NCBI RefSeq assembly: GCF_047495875.1
Contig: NC_092460.1
Coordinates: 124,001 to 188,000 of the forward strand
Origin: Pithys albifrons albifrons
Lineage: Eukaryota; Chordata; Aves; Passeriformes; Thamnophilidae
DNA length: 64,000 nucleotides
Direction of reading: 5' to 3'
Shown piece after piece: positions 23,035 through 35,814 of this stretch. The notes beneath the pieces were generated by a model, which was given only the letters and a program-made list of their open reading frames with translations, searched no databases and had not been told where the DNA came from. The first letter of the stretch is position 1. Each line of letters opens with the position of its first letter. Made by a program: the position numbers and the translations under genes.

Positions 23035-24631
23035 ATCTCTGTGGAGGTCTCTGGGGTTTCTCCGGAGCATCTCTGGTGGTCTCTGGGGTTCTCTGGAGGT
23101 CTCTGTGGGATCTATGGGGGTCTCTGGTGGATCTATGAGGGGTTCCTGTGGGTCTCTGGGGTCCTCTGGGGGTCCCAAGGTGGGTCCCTGGGGGTCTCTG
23201 GAGGTCCCTGGGGGTCTCGGAGGGGTTTCTCGTGATCTCTGGAGGGGTCTCTGGAGGTCCCTGGGGAGCATCTCGTGATCTCTGGGCGGTCTATGGGGGT
23301 CCCTGGGGGGTCCCTGAGGGTCTCTGGGGGTCTCTGGGAGTCTCTGGGGTGTCTGAGGGTCCCTGGGGGGTCTCTGGGGATTTCTGGGGGGTCCGAGGGG
23401 ATCCCCAGGGGAGTTCTTTGGGGGTCCCTGGGGGGTCTCTGGTGGATCTTTGAGAGGTTCCTGTGGGTCCCTGGGGGATCTCTGAGAGTCTCTGGGGGTC
23501 TCTGGGGGTCTCTATGAGTCTCTGGGGGTGTCTGAGGGTCCCTGGGGGGTCTCTGGGAGTCTCTGGGGGTGTCTGGGGGTTTCTGGGGGGTCCCAGGAGA
23601 TCCCCAGGGGAGTGTTTTATGAGTCACAGGGGGGGTCTCTGGGGATCTGTGGGGGTCCCTAGGGTGTCCTTGGGGGTCCCTGGGGGGTCCCTGGGGGATC
23701 TCTGAGAATCTCTGGAGGTCCCTAGGGGGTCTCTGAGGGTTTCTGGGAGTCTCTGGGGTGTCTGGGAGTCTCTGGGGGTCCCTGAGGGGTCTCTGCGGGT
23801 CCCTGAGTGATCTCTGGGAGTTTCTGGGGGCCCCTGGGAGTCTCTGGGGGTGTCTGGGGGTCTGTGGGGGTCCTTGGGCGGTCCCTGGTGATCTATGGAG
23901 GGTCTCTGGGGGTCCCTGGGGGGTCTCGGCGGGTGTCTGGGAGTCCCTGGAGGTCTCTGAGAATCTCTGGGGGGTCTCTGGTGGTCCCTGGGGGGTCTCT
24001 GTGGGGTCTCTGGGGCTTTCTGGTGGTCCCTGGGGGGTCCGTGGGGGTCTCTGGGGGTCTCTTGGAGTCTCTGGGGTCTCTGGAGGTCCCTGGCGGGTCT
24101 CTGAGGGTTTCTGGGAGTCTCTGGGGTGTCTGGGAGTCTCTGGGGGTCCCTGAGGGGTCTCTGCGGGTCCCTGAGGGATCTCTGGGAGTTTCTGGGGGCC
24201 CCTGGGAGTCTCTGGGGGTGTCTGGGGGTCTGCGGGGGTCCTTGGGCGGTCCCTGGTGATCTATGGGGAGTCTCTGGGGGTCCCTGGGGAGTCCCAGTGG
24301 GCTCTCTGGGGGTCCCTGGGGGGTCTCTGAGAGTCTCTGGGGGTCTCTGTGGGGTCCCTGGGGGGGCCCTGTGGGTCCGTGGGGGCGTCTGGGAGTCCCT
24401 GGGGGGTGTCTGGAGGTCTAGGGGGGTCCCTGGGGTGTCTGGGGGTGTCTGGGGGTCTCTGACAGTCTCTGGGGGGGTCTCTGGGGGAAACTGGGGGTTC
24501 TCTGGGAGATCTCTGTAGCGTCCTGGGGATCCCTGGGGGGTCCCTGGGTGTCCCTGGGAGTGTCTGGGAATCTCTGGGGTCTCTGGGGGTCCCTGTGGAG
24601 TCTCTGGGGGGGTCCTCTGCGGGTCTCTGGG

Positions 24632-25227
24632 GTCCCCAAGGAGGTTGGCCGAGGGACGGCAATTCGGGCACCGGGGGTCCCTAAGGGGGTTGTCCGAGGG
24701 ACGACATTTCGGGCACCGGGGGTCCCCAAATGGGGGGTTGCCAAGGGGCGACATTTCGGGCGCCGGAAGTCCCCGAAGGGGGGGGGTTGCCGAGGGGCGA
24801 CACCTCGGGCGCCGGGGCTCCCCAAGGGGGTTCCCCGAGGGGCGACACCTCGGGCGCCGGGGCTCCCCAAGGGGGTTCCCCGAGGGGCGACACCTCGGGC
24901 GCCGGGGCTCCCCAAGGGGGTTCCCCGAGGGGCGACACCTCGGGCGCCGGGGCTCCCCAAGGGGGTTCCCCGAGGGACGGCATTTCGGGCGTCGGGGCTC
25001 CCCAAAGGGGGTTGCCGAGGGGCGACACCTCGGGCACCGGGGGACCCCAAATGGGGGGTTGCCAAGGGGCGACATTTCGGGCGCCGGAAGTCCCCGAAGG
25101 GGGGGGGTTGCCGAGGGGCGACACCTCGGGCGCCGGGGCTCCCCAAGGGGGTTCCCCGAGGGACGGCATTTCGGGCGTCGGGGCTCCCAAGGGGGTTCCC
25201 CGAGGGACGACATTTCGGGCACCGGGG
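24632..25227 (+). repeat. 45-bp block 11 (about 13 units)
   Basis: Similar to block 4 with small indels in G runs (CCCCAAAGGGGG, and CTCCCAAGG for CTCCCCAAGG). Confidence 0.92.
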
Positions 25228-26012
25228 ATCTCTGTGGAGGTCTCTGGGGTGTCTCTGGAGCATCTCTGGTGGTCTCTGGGGTTCTCTGGAGGTCTCTGTG
25301 GGATCTATGGGGGTCTCTGATGGATCTATGAGGGGTTCCTGTGGGTCTCTGGGGTCCTCTGGGGGTCCCAAGGTGGGTCCCTGGGGGTCTCTGGAGGTCC
25401 CTGGAGGGTCTCTGTGGGGTCTCTGGGGCTTTCTGGTGGTCCCTGGGGGGTCCGTGGGGGTCTCTGGGGGGTCTCTTGGAGTCTCTGGGGTCTCTGGAGG
25501 TCCCTGGCGGGTCTCTGAGGGTTTCTGGGAGTCTCTGGGGTGTCTGGGAGTCCCTGGGGGTCCCTCAGGGGTCTCTGCGGGTCCCTGAGGGGTCTCTGGG
25601 AGTTTCTGGGGGCCCCTGGGAGTCTCTGGGGGTGTCTGGGGGTCTGCGGGGGTCCTTGGGCGGTCCCTGGTGATCTATGGGGAGTCTCTGGGGGTCCCTG
25701 GGGAGTCCCAGTGGGCTCTCTGGGGGTCTCTGGGGGTCTCTGGGGGGTCCCTGGGGGTCCGTGGGGGCGTCTGGGAGTCCCTGGGGGGTGTCTGGAGGTC
25801 TAGGGGGGTCCCTGGGGTGTCTGGGGGTGTCTGGGGGTCTCTGACAGTCTCTGGGGGGTCTCTGGGGGAAACTGGGGGTTCTCTGGAAGATCTCTGTAGC
25901 TTCCTGGGGGTCCCTGGGGGGTCCCTGGGTGTCCCTGGGAGTGTCTGGGAATCTCTGGGGTCTCTGGGGGTCCCTGTGGAGTCCCTGGGGGGGTCCTCTG
26001 GGGGTCTCTGGG

Positions 26013-26147
26013 GTCCCCAAGGAGGTTGGCCGAGGGACGGCAATTCGGGCACCGGGGGTCCCCAAGGGGGTTCCCCGAGGGGCGACACCTCGGGCGCCGG
26101 GGCTCCCCAAGGGGGTTCCCCGAGGGACGACATTTCGGGCACCGGGG
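26013..26147 (+). repeat. 45-bp block 12 (3 units)
   Basis: Matches block 5 in size and flanks at an offset of 10189 bp, with GGGGTTCCCCGAGGGGCG in place of GGGGTTGTCCGAGGGGCG. Confidence 0.92.
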
Positions 26148-27407
26148 ATCTCTGTGGAGGTCTCTGGGGTTTCTCCGGAGCATCTCTGGTGGTCTCTGGG
26201 GTTCTCTGGAGGTCTCTGTGGGATCTATGGGGGTCTCTGGTGGATCTATGAGGGGTTCCTGTGGGTCTCTGGGGTCCTCTGGGGGTCCCAAGGTGGGTCC
26301 CTGGGGGTCTCTGGAGGTCCCTGGGGGTCTCGGAGGGGTTTCTCGTGATCTCTGGAGGGGTCTCTGGAGGTCCCTGGGGGTCTCGGAGGGGTTTCTCGTG
26401 ATCTCTGGAGGGGTCTCTGGGAGTCCCTGGGGGGTCTCGGCGTGTGTCTGGGAGTCCCTGGAGGTCTCTGAGAGTCTCTGGGGGGTCTCTGGGGTTCCCT
26501 GGGGGTCCCTGCGGGTCTCTGGGGGTGTCTGGGGGTCCCTGGAGGGGTCTGGGGGTCTCTGGGGATCTCTGGGGGTCTCTGGGGGCATCTGAGGGTTCCT
26601 GGCGGGTGTCTGGGAGTCTCTGGGGGTGTCTGGGGGTCTGTGGGGGTCCTTGGGCGGTCCCTGGTGATCTATGGAGGGTCTCTGGGGGTCCCTGCGGGGT
26701 CTCGGCGGGTGTCTGGGAGTCCCTGGAGGTCTCTGAGAATCTCTGGGGGGTCTCTGGTGGTCCCTGGGGGGTCTCTGTGGGGTCTCTGGGGCTTTCTGGT
26801 GGTCCCTGGGGGGTCCGTGGGGGTCTCTGGGGGTCTCTTGGAGTCTCTGGGGTCTCTGGAGGTCCCTGGGGGGTCTCTGAGGGTTTCTGGGAGTCTCTGG
26901 GTTGTCTGGGAGTCTCTGGGGGTCCCTAAGGGGTCTCTGCGGGTCCCTGAGGGATCTCTGGGAGTTTCTGGGGGCCCCTGGGAGTCTCTGGGGGTGTCTG
27001 GGGGTCTGCGGGGGTCCTTGGGCGGTCCCTGGTGATCTATGGGGAGTCTCTGGGGGTCCCTGGGGAGTCCCAGTGGGCTCTCTGGGGGTCCCTGGGGGGT
27101 CTCTGAGAGTCTCTGGGGGTCTCTGTGGGGTCCCTGGGGGGGCCCTGTGGGTCCGTGGGGGCGTCTGGGAGTCCCTGGGGGGTGTCTGGAGGTCTAGGGG
27201 GGTCCCTGGGGTGTCTGGGGGTGTCTGGGGGTCTCTGACAGTCTCTGGGGGGGTCTCTGGGGGAAACTGGGGGTTCTCTGGGAGATCTCTGTAGCGTCCT
27301 GGGGATCCCTGGGGGGTCCCTGGGTGTCCCTGGGAGTGTCTGGGAATCTCTGGGGTCTCTGGGGGTCCCTGTGGAGTCCCTGGGGGGGTCCTCTGGGGGT
27401 CTCTGGG

Positions 27408-28001
27408 GTCCCCAAGAAGGTTGGCCGAGGGACGGCAATTCGGGCACCGGGGGTCCCCAAGGGGGTTGTCCGAGGGACGACATTTCGGGCACCGGGGGTC
27501 CCCAATTGGGGGGTTGCCAAGGGGCGACATTTCGGGCGCCGGAAGTCCCCGAAGGGGGGGGTTGCCGAGGGGCGACACCTCGGGCGCCGGGGCTCCCCAA
27601 GGGGGTTCCCCGAGGGGCGACACCTCGGGCGCCGGGGCTCCCCAAGGGGGTTCCCCGAGGGGCGACACCTCGGGCGCCGGGGCTCCCCAAGGGGGTTCCC
27701 CGAGGGGCGACACCTCGGGCGCCGGGGCTCCCCAAGGGGGTTCCCCGAGGGACGGCATTTCGGGCGTCGGGGCTCCCCAAGGGGGTTGCCGAGGGGCGAC
27801 ACCTCGGGCACCGGGGGACCCCAAATGGGGGGTTGCCAAGGGGCGACATTTCGGGCGCCGGAAGTCCCCGAAGGGGGGGGTTGCCGAGGGGCGACACCTC
27901 GGGCGCCGGGGCTCCCCAAGGGGGTTCCCCGAGGGACGGCATTTCGGGCGTCGGGGCTCCCCAAGGGGGTTCCCCGAGGGACGACATTTCGGGCACCGGG
28001 G
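27408..28001 (+). repeat. 45-bp block 13 (about 13 units)
   Basis: Copy of block 6 at an offset of 10189 bp. Confidence 0.92.
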
Positions 28002-28787
28002 ATCTCTGTGGAGGTCTCTGGGGTGTCTCTGGAGCATCTCTGGTGGTCTCTGGGGTTCTCTGGAGGTCTCTGTGGGATCTATGGGGGTCTCTGATGGATC
28101 TATGAGGGGTTCCTGTGGGTCTCTGGGGTCCTCTGGGGGTCCCAAGGTGGGTCCCTGGGGGTCTCTGGAGGTCCCTGGAGGGTCTCTGTGGGGTCTCTGG
28201 GGCTTTCTGGTGGTCCCTGGGGGGTCCGTGGGGGTCTCTGGGGGGTCTCTTGGAGTCTCTGGGGTCTCTGGAGGTCCCTGGCGGGTCTCTGAGGGTTTCT
28301 GGGAGTCTCTGGGGTGTCTGGGAGTCCCTGGGGGTCCCTCAGGGGTCTCTGCGGGTCCCTGAGGGGTCTCTGGGAGTTTCTGGGGGCCCCTGGGAGTCTC
28401 TGGGGGTGTCTGGGGGTCTGCGGGGGTCCTTGGGCGGTCCCTGGTGATCTATGGGGAGTCTCTGGGGGTCCCTGGGGAGTCCCAGTGGGCTCTCTGGGGG
28501 TCTCTGGGGGTCTCTGGGGGGTCCCTGGGGGTCCGTGGGGGCGTCTGGGAGTCCCTGGGGGGTGTCTGGAGGTCTAGGGGGGTCCCTGGGGTGTCTGGGG
28601 GTGTCTGGGGGTCTCTGACAGTCTCTGGGGGGGTCTCTGGGGGAAACTGGGGGTTCTCTGGAAGATCTCTGTAGCGTCCTGGGGGTCCCTGGGGGGTCCC
28701 TGGGTGTCCCTGGGAGTGTCTGGGAATCTCTGGGGTCTCTGGGGGTCCCTGTGGAGTCCCTGGGGGGGTCCTCTGGGGGTCTCTGGG

Positions 28788-29060
28788 GTCCCCAAGGAGG
28801 TTGGCCGAGGGACGGCAATTCGGGCACCGGGGGTCCCCAAGGGGGTTGTCCGAGGGACGACATTTCGGGCGCCGGAAGTCCCCGAAGGGGGGGGTTGCCG
28901 AGGGGCGACAATTTGGGCACCAGGGGTCCCCAAGGGGGTTGTCCGAGGGACGACATTTCGGGCACCGGGGGTCCCCAAGGGGGTTCCCCGAGGGGCGACA
29001 CCTCGGGCGCCGGGGCTCCCCAAGGGGGTTCCCCGAGTGACGACATTTCGGGCACCGGGG
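28788..29060 (+). repeat. 45-bp block 14 (6 units)
   Basis: Copy of block 7 at an offset of 10190 bp. One unit reads GGCGACAATTTGGGCACC. Confidence 0.92.
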
Positions 29061-30657
29061 ATCTCTGTGGAGGTCTCTGGGGTTTCTCCGGAGCATCTCT
29101 GGTGGTCTCTGGGGTTCTCTGGAGGTCTCTGTGGGATCTATGGGGGTCTCTGGTGGATCTATGAGGGGTTCCTGTGGGTCTCTGGGGTCCTCTGGGGGTC
29201 CCAAGGTGGGTCCCTGGGGGTCTCTGGAGGTCCCTGGGGGTCTCGGAGGGGTTTCTCGTGATCTCTGGAGGGGTCTCTGGAGGTCCCTGGGCAGCATCTC
29301 GTGATCTCTGGGCGGTCTATGGGGGTCCCTGGGGGGTCCCTGAGGGTCTCTGGGGGTCTCTGGGAGTCTCTGGGGTGTCTGAGGGTCCCTGGGGGGTCTC
29401 TGGGGATTTCTGGGGGGTCCGAGGGGATCCCCAGGGGAGTTCTTTGGGGGTCCCTGGGGGGTCTCTGGTGGATCTTTGAGAGGTTCCTGTGGGTCCCTGG
29501 GGGATCTCTGAGAGTCTCTGGGGGTCTCTGGGGGTCTCTATGAGTCTCTGGGGGTGTCTGAGGGTCCCTGGGGGGTCTCTGGGAGTCTCTGGGGGTGTCT
29601 GGGGGTTTCTGGGGGGTCCCAGGAGATCCCCAGGGGAGTGTTTTATGAGTCACAGGGGGGGTCTCTGGGGATCTGTGGGGGTCCCTAGGGTGTCCTTGGG
29701 GGTCCCTGGGGGGTCCCTGGGGGATCTCTGAGAATCTCTGGAGGTCCCTAGGGGGTCTCTGAGGGTTTCTGGGAGTCTCTGGGGTGTCTGGGAGTCTCTG
29801 GGGGTCCCTGAGGGGTCTCTGCGGGTCCCTGAGTGATCTCTGGGAGTTTCTGGGGGCCCCTGGGAGTCTCTGGGGGTGTCTGGGGGTCTGTGGGGGTCCT
29901 TGGGCGGTCCCTGGTGATCTATGGAGGGTCTCTGGGGGTCCCTGGGGGGTCTCGGCGGGTGTCTGGGAGTCCCTGGAGGTCTCTGAGAATCTCTGGGGGG
30001 TCTCTGGTGGTCCCTGGGGGGTCTCTGTGGGGTCTCTGGGGCTTTCTGGTGGTCCCTGGGGGGTCCGTGGGGGTCTCTGGGGGTCTCTTGGAGTCTCTGG
30101 GGTCTCTGGAGGTCCCTGGCGGGTCTCTGAGGGTTTCTGGGAGTCTCTGGGGTGTCTGGGAGTCTCTGGGGGTCCCTGAGGGGTCTCTGCGGGTCCCTGA
30201 GGGATCTCTGGGAGTTTCTGGGGGCCCCTGGGAGTCTCTGGGGGTGTCTGGGGGTCTGCGGGGGTCCTTGGGCGGTCCCTGGTGATCTATGGGGAGTCTC
30301 TGGGGGTCCCTGGGGAGTCCCAGTGGGCTCTCTGGGGGTCCCTGGGGGGTCTCTGAGAGTCTCTGGGGGTCTCTGGGGGGTCCCTGGGGGGGCCCTGTGG
30401 GTCCGTGGGGGCGTCTGGGAGTCCCTGGGGGGTGTCTGGAGGTCTAGGGGGGTCCCTGGGGTGTCTGGGGGTGTCTGGGGGTCTCTGACAGTCTCTGGGG
30501 GGGTCTCTGGGGGAAACTGGGGGTTCTCTGGGAGATCTCTGTAGCGTCCTGGGGATCCCTGGGGGGTCCCTGGGTGTCCCTGGGAGTGTCTGGGAATCTC
30601 TGGGGTCTCTGGGGGTCCCTGTGGAGTCCCTGGGGGGGTCCTCTGCGGGTCTCTGGG

Positions 30658-31159
30658 GTCCCCAAGGAGGTTGGCCGAGGGACGGCAATTCGGGCACCGG
30701 GGGTCCCCAAGGGGGTTGTCCGAGGGACGACATTTCGGGCACCGGGGGTCCCCAAATGGGGGGTTGCCAAGGGGCGACACCTCGGGCGCCGGGGCTCCCC
30801 AAGGGGGTTCCCCGAGGGGCGACACCTCGGGCGCCGGGGCTCCCCAAGGGGGTTCCCCGAGGGGCGACACCTCGGGCGCCGGGGCTCCCCAAGGGGGTTC
30901 CCCGAGGGACGGCATTTCGGGCGTCGGGGCTCCCCAAGGGGGTTGCCGAGGGGCGACACCTCGGGCACCGGGGGACCCCAAATGGGGGGTTGCCAAGGGG
31001 CGACATTTCGGGCGCCGGAAGTCCCCGAAGGGGGGGGGTTGCCGAGGGGCGACACCTCGGGCGCCGGGGCTCCCCAAGGGGGTTCCCCGAGGGACGGCAT
31101 TTCGGGCGTCGGGGCTCCCCAAGGGGGTTCCCCGAGGGACGACATTTCGGGCACCGGGG
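30658..31159 (+). repeat. 45-bp block 15 (about 11 units)
   Basis: As block 8 but two units shorter: one ACACCTCGGGCGCC unit and the ETS-like unit next to it are missing. Confidence 0.92.
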
Positions 31160-31965
31160 ATCTCTGTGGAGGTCTCTGGGGTTTCTCCGGAGCATCTCTG
31201 GTGGTCTCTGGGGTTCTCTGGAGGTCTCTGTGGGATCTATGGGGGTCTCTGGTGGATCTATGAGGGGTTCCTGTGGGTCTCTGGGGTCCTCTGGGGGTCC
31301 CAAGGTGGGTCCCTGGGGGTCTCTGGAGGTCCCTGGAGGGTCTCTGTGGGGTCTCTGGGGCTTTCTGGTGGTCCCTGGGGGGTCCGTGGGGGTCTCTGGG
31401 GGTCTCTTGGAGTCTCTGGGGTCTCTGGAGGTCCCTGGGGGGTCTCTGAGGGTTTCTGGGAGTCTCTGGGGTGTCTGGGAGTCTCTGGGGTTCCCTGAAG
31501 GGTCTCTGCGGGTCCCTGAGGGGTCTCTGGGAGTTTCTGGGGGCCCCTGGGAGTCTCTGGGGGTGTCTGGGGGTCTGCGGGGGTCCTTGGGCGGTCCCTG
31601 GTGATCTATGGGGAGTCTCTGGGGGTCCCTGGGGAGTCCCAGTGGGCTCTCTGGGGGTCCCTGGGGGGTCTCTGAGAGTCTCTGGGGGTCTCTGGGGGGT
31701 CCCTGGGGGTCCGTGGGGGCGTCTGGGAGTCCCTGGGGGGTGTCTGGAGGTCTAGGGGGGTCCCTGGGGTGTCTGGGGGTGTCTGGGGGTCTCTGACAGT
31801 CTCTGGGGGGGTCTCTGGGGGAAACTGGGGGTTCTCTGGAAGATCTCTGTAGCTTCCTGGGGGTCCCTGGGGGGTCCCTGGGTGTCCCTGGGAGTGTCTG
31901 GGAATCTCTGGGGTCTCTGGGGGTCCCTGTGGAGTCCCTGGGGGGGTCCTCTGGGGGTCTCTGGG

Positions 31966-32145
31966 GTCCCCAAGGAGGTTGGCCGAGGGACGGCAATTCG
32001 GGCACCGGGGGTCCCCAAGGGGGTTGTCCGAGGGACGACATTTCGGGCACCGGGGGTCCCCAAGGGGGTTCCCCGAGGGGCGACACCTCGGGCGCCGGGG
32101 CTCCCCAAGGGGGTTCCCCGAGGGACGACATTTCGGGCACCGGGG
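31966..32145 (+). repeat. 45-bp block 16 (4 units)
   Basis: First of a run of nearly identical 4-unit blocks in 986-bp modules. Confidence 0.92.
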
Positions 32146-32951
32146 ATCTCTGTGGAGGTCTCTGGGGTTTCTCCGGAGCATCTCTGGTGGTCTCTGGGGT
32201 TCTCTGGAGGTCTCTGTGGGATCTATGGGGGTCTCTGGTGGATCTATGAGGGGTTCCTGTGGGTCTCTGGGGTCCTCTGGGGGTCCCAAGGTGGGTCCCT
32301 GGGGGTCTCTGGAGGTCCCTGGAGGGTCTCTGTGGGGTCTCTGGGGCTTTCTGGTGGTCCCTGGGGGGTCCGTGGGGGTCTCTGGGGGTCTCTTGGAGTC
32401 TCTGGGGTCTCTGGAGGTCCCTGGGGGGTCTCTGAGGGTTTCTGGGAGTCTCTGGGGTGTCTGGGAGTCTCTGGGGTTCCCTGAAGGGTCTCTGCGGGTC
32501 CCTGAGGGGTCTCTGGGAGTTTCTGGGGGCCCCTGGGAGTCTCTGGGGGTGTCTGGGGGTCTGCGGGGGTCCTTGGGCGGTCCCTGGTGATCTATGGGGA
32601 GTCTCTGGGGGTCCCTGGGGAGTCCCAGTGGGCTCTCTGGGGGTCCCTGGGGGGTCTCTGAGAGTCTCTGGGGGTCTCTGGGGGGTCCCTGGGGGTCCGT
32701 GGGGGCGTCTGGGAGTCCCTGGGGGGTGTCTGGAGGTCTAGGGGGGTCCCTGGGGTGTCTGGGGGTGTCTGGGGGTCTCTGACAGTCTCTGGGGGGGTCT
32801 CTGGGGGAAACTGGGGGTTCTCTGGAAGATCTCTGTAGCTTCCTGGGGGTCCCTGGGGGGTCCCTGGGTGTCCCTGGGAGTGTCTGGGAATCTCTGGGGT
32901 CTCTGGGGGTCCCTGTGGAGTCCCTGGGGGGGTCCTCTGGGGGTCTCTGGG

Positions 32952-33131
32952 GTCCCCAAGGAGGTTGGCCGAGGGACGGCAATTCGGGCACCGGGGGTCC
33001 CCAAGGGGGTTGTCCGAGGGACGACATTTCGGGCACCGGGGGTCCCCAAGGGGGTTCCCCGAGGGGCGACACCTCGGGCGCCGGGGCTCCCCAAGGGGGT
33101 TCCCCGAGGGACGACATTTCGGGCACCGGGG
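32952..33131 (+). repeat. 45-bp block 17 (4 units)
   Basis: 986 bp from block 16 and apparently identical. Confidence 0.92.
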
Positions 33132-33695
33132 ATCTCTGTGGAGGTCTCTGGGGTTTCTCCGGAGCATCTCTGGTGGTCTCTGGGGTTCTCTGGAGGTCTC
33201 TGTGGGATCTATGGGGGTCTCTGGTGGATCTATGAGGGGTTCCTGTGGGTCTCTGGGGTCCTCTGGGGGTCCCAAGGTGGGTCCCTGGGGGTCTCTGGAG
33301 GTCCCTGGGGGTCTCGGAGGGGTTTCTCGTGATCTCTGGAGGGGTCTCTGGAGGTCCCTGGGGGTCTCGGAGGGGTTTCTCGTGATCTCTGGAGGGGTCT
33401 CTGGGAGTCCCTGGGGGGTCTCGGCGTGTGTCTGGGAGTCCCTGGAGGTCTCTGAGAGTCTCTGGGGGGTCTCTGGGGTTCCCTGGGGGTCCCTGCGGGT
33501 CTCTGGGGGTGTCTGGGGGTCTCTGACAGTCTCTGGGGGGGTCTCTGGGGGAAACTGGGGGTTCTCTGGAAGATCTCTGTAGCTTCCTGGGGGTCCCTGG
33601 GGGGTCCCTGGGTGTCCCTGGGAGTGTCTGGGAATCTCTGGGGTCTCTGGGGGTCCCTGTGGAGTCCCTGGGGGGGTCCTCTGGGGGTCTCTGGG

Positions 33696-33875
33696 GTCCC
33701 CAAGGAGGTTGGCCGAGGGACGGCAATTCGGGCACCGGGGGTCCCCAAGGGGGTTGTCCGAGGGACGACATTTCGGGCACCGGGGGTCCCCAAGGGGGTT
33801 CCCCGAGGGGCGACACCTCGGGCGCCGGGGCTCCCCAAGGGGGTTCCCCGAGGGACGACATTTCGGGCACCGGGG
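33696..33875 (+). repeat. 45-bp block 18 (4 units)
   Basis: 744 bp from block 17. The intervening module is shortened by an internal deletion. Confidence 0.92.
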
Positions 33876-34681
33876 ATCTCTGTGGAGGTCTCTGGGGTTT
33901 CTCCGGAGCATCTCTGGTGGTCTCTGGGGTTCTCTGGAGGTCTCTGTGGGATCTATGGGGGTCTCTGGTGGATCTATGAGGGGTTCCTGTGGGTCTCTGG
34001 GGTCCTCTGGGGGTCCCAAGGTGGGTCCCTGGGGGTCTCTGGAGGTCCCTGGAGGGTCTCTGTGGGGTCTCTGGGGCTTTCTGGTGGTCCCTGGGGGGTC
34101 CGTGGGGGTCTCTGGGGGTCTCTTGGAGTCTCTGGGGTCTCTGGAGGTCCCTGGGGGGTCTCTGAGGGTTTCTGGGAGTCTCTGGGGTGTCTGGGAGTCT
34201 CTGGGGTTCCCTGAAGGGTCTCTGCGGGTCCCTGAGGGGTCTCTGGGAGTTTCTGGGGGCCCCTGGGAGTCTCTGGGGGTGTCTGGGGGTCTGCGGGGGT
34301 CCTTGGGCGGTCCCTGGTGATCTATGGGGAGTCTCTGGGGGTCCCTGGGGAGTCCCAGTGGGCTCTCTGGGGGTCCCTGGGGGGTCTCTGAGAGTCTCTG
34401 GGGGTCTCTGGGGGGTCCCTGGGGGTCCCTGGGGGCGTCTGGGAGTCCCTGGGGGGTGTCTGGAGGTCTAGGGGGGTCCCTGGGGTGTCTGGGGGTGTCT
34501 GGGGGTCTCTGACAGTCTCTGGGGGGGTCTCTGGGGGAAACTGGGGGTTCTCTGGAAGATCTCTGTAGCTTCCTGGGGGTCCCTGGGGGGTCCCTGGGTG
34601 TCCCTGGGAGTGTCTGGGAATCTCTGGGGTCTCTGGGGGTCCCTGTGGAGTCCCTGGGGGGGTCCTCTGGGGGTCTCTGGG

Positions 34682-34861
34682 GTCCCCAAGGAGGTTGGCC
34701 GAGGGACGGCAATTCGGGCACCGGGGGTCCCCAAGGGGGTTGTCCGAGGGACGACATTTCGGGCACCGGGGGTCCCCAAGGGGGTTCCCCGAGGGGCGAC
34801 ACCTCGGGCGCCGGGGCTCCCCAAGGGGGTTCCCCGAGGGACGACATTTCGGGCACCGGGG
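34682..34861 (+). repeat. 45-bp block 19 (4 units)
   Basis: 986 bp from block 18. Confidence 0.92.
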
Positions 34862-35814
34862 ATCTCTGTGGAGGTCTCTGGGGTTTCTCCGGAGCATCTC
34901 TGGTGGTCTCTGGGGTTCTCTGGAGGTCTCTGTGGGATCTATGGGGGTCTCTGGTGGATCTATGAGGGGTTCCTGTGGGTCTCTGGGGTCCTCTGGGGGT
35001 CCCAAGGTGGGTCCCTGGGGGTCTCTGGAGGTCCCTGGGGGTCTCGGAGGGGTTTCTCGTGATCTCTGGAGGGGTCTCTGGAGGTCCCTGGGGGTCTCGG
35101 AGGGGTTTCTCGTGATCTCTGGAGGGGTCTCTGGGAGTCCCTGGGGGGTCTCGGCGTGTGTCTGGGAGTCCCTGGAGGTCTCTGAGAGTCTCTGGGGGGT
35201 CTCTGGGGTTCCCTGGGGGTCCCTGCGGGTCTCTGGGGGTGTCTGGGGGTCCCTGGAGGGGTCTGGGGGTCTCTGGGGATCTCTGGGGGTCTCTGGGGGC
35301 ATCTGAGGGTTCCTGGCGGGTGTCTGGGAGTCTCTGGGGGTCCCTCAGGGGTCTCTGCGGTTCCCTGAGGGGTCTCTGGGAGTTTCTGGGGGCCCCTGGG
35401 AGTCTCTGGGGGTGTCTGGGGGTCTGCGGGGGTCCTTGGGCGGTCCCTGGTGATCTATGGGGAGTCTCTGGGGGTCCCTGGGGAGTCCCAGTGGGCTCTC
35501 TGGGGGTCCCTGGGGGGTCTCTGAGAGTCTCTGGGGGTCTCTGGGGGGTCCCTGGGGGGGCCCTGTGGGTCCGTGGGGGCGTCTGGGAGTCCCTAGGGGG
35601 TGTCTGGAGGTCTAGGGGGGTCCCTGAGGTGTCTGGGGGTCTCTGACAGTCTCTGGGGGGTCTCTGGGGGAAACTGGGGGTTCTCTGGGAGATCTCTGTA
35701 GCGTCCTGGGGATCCCTGGGGGGTCCCTGGGTGTCCCTGGGAGTGTCTGGGAATCTCTGGGGTCTCTGGGGGTCCCTGTGGAGTCCCTGGGGGGGTCCTC
35801 TGGGGGTCTCTGGG

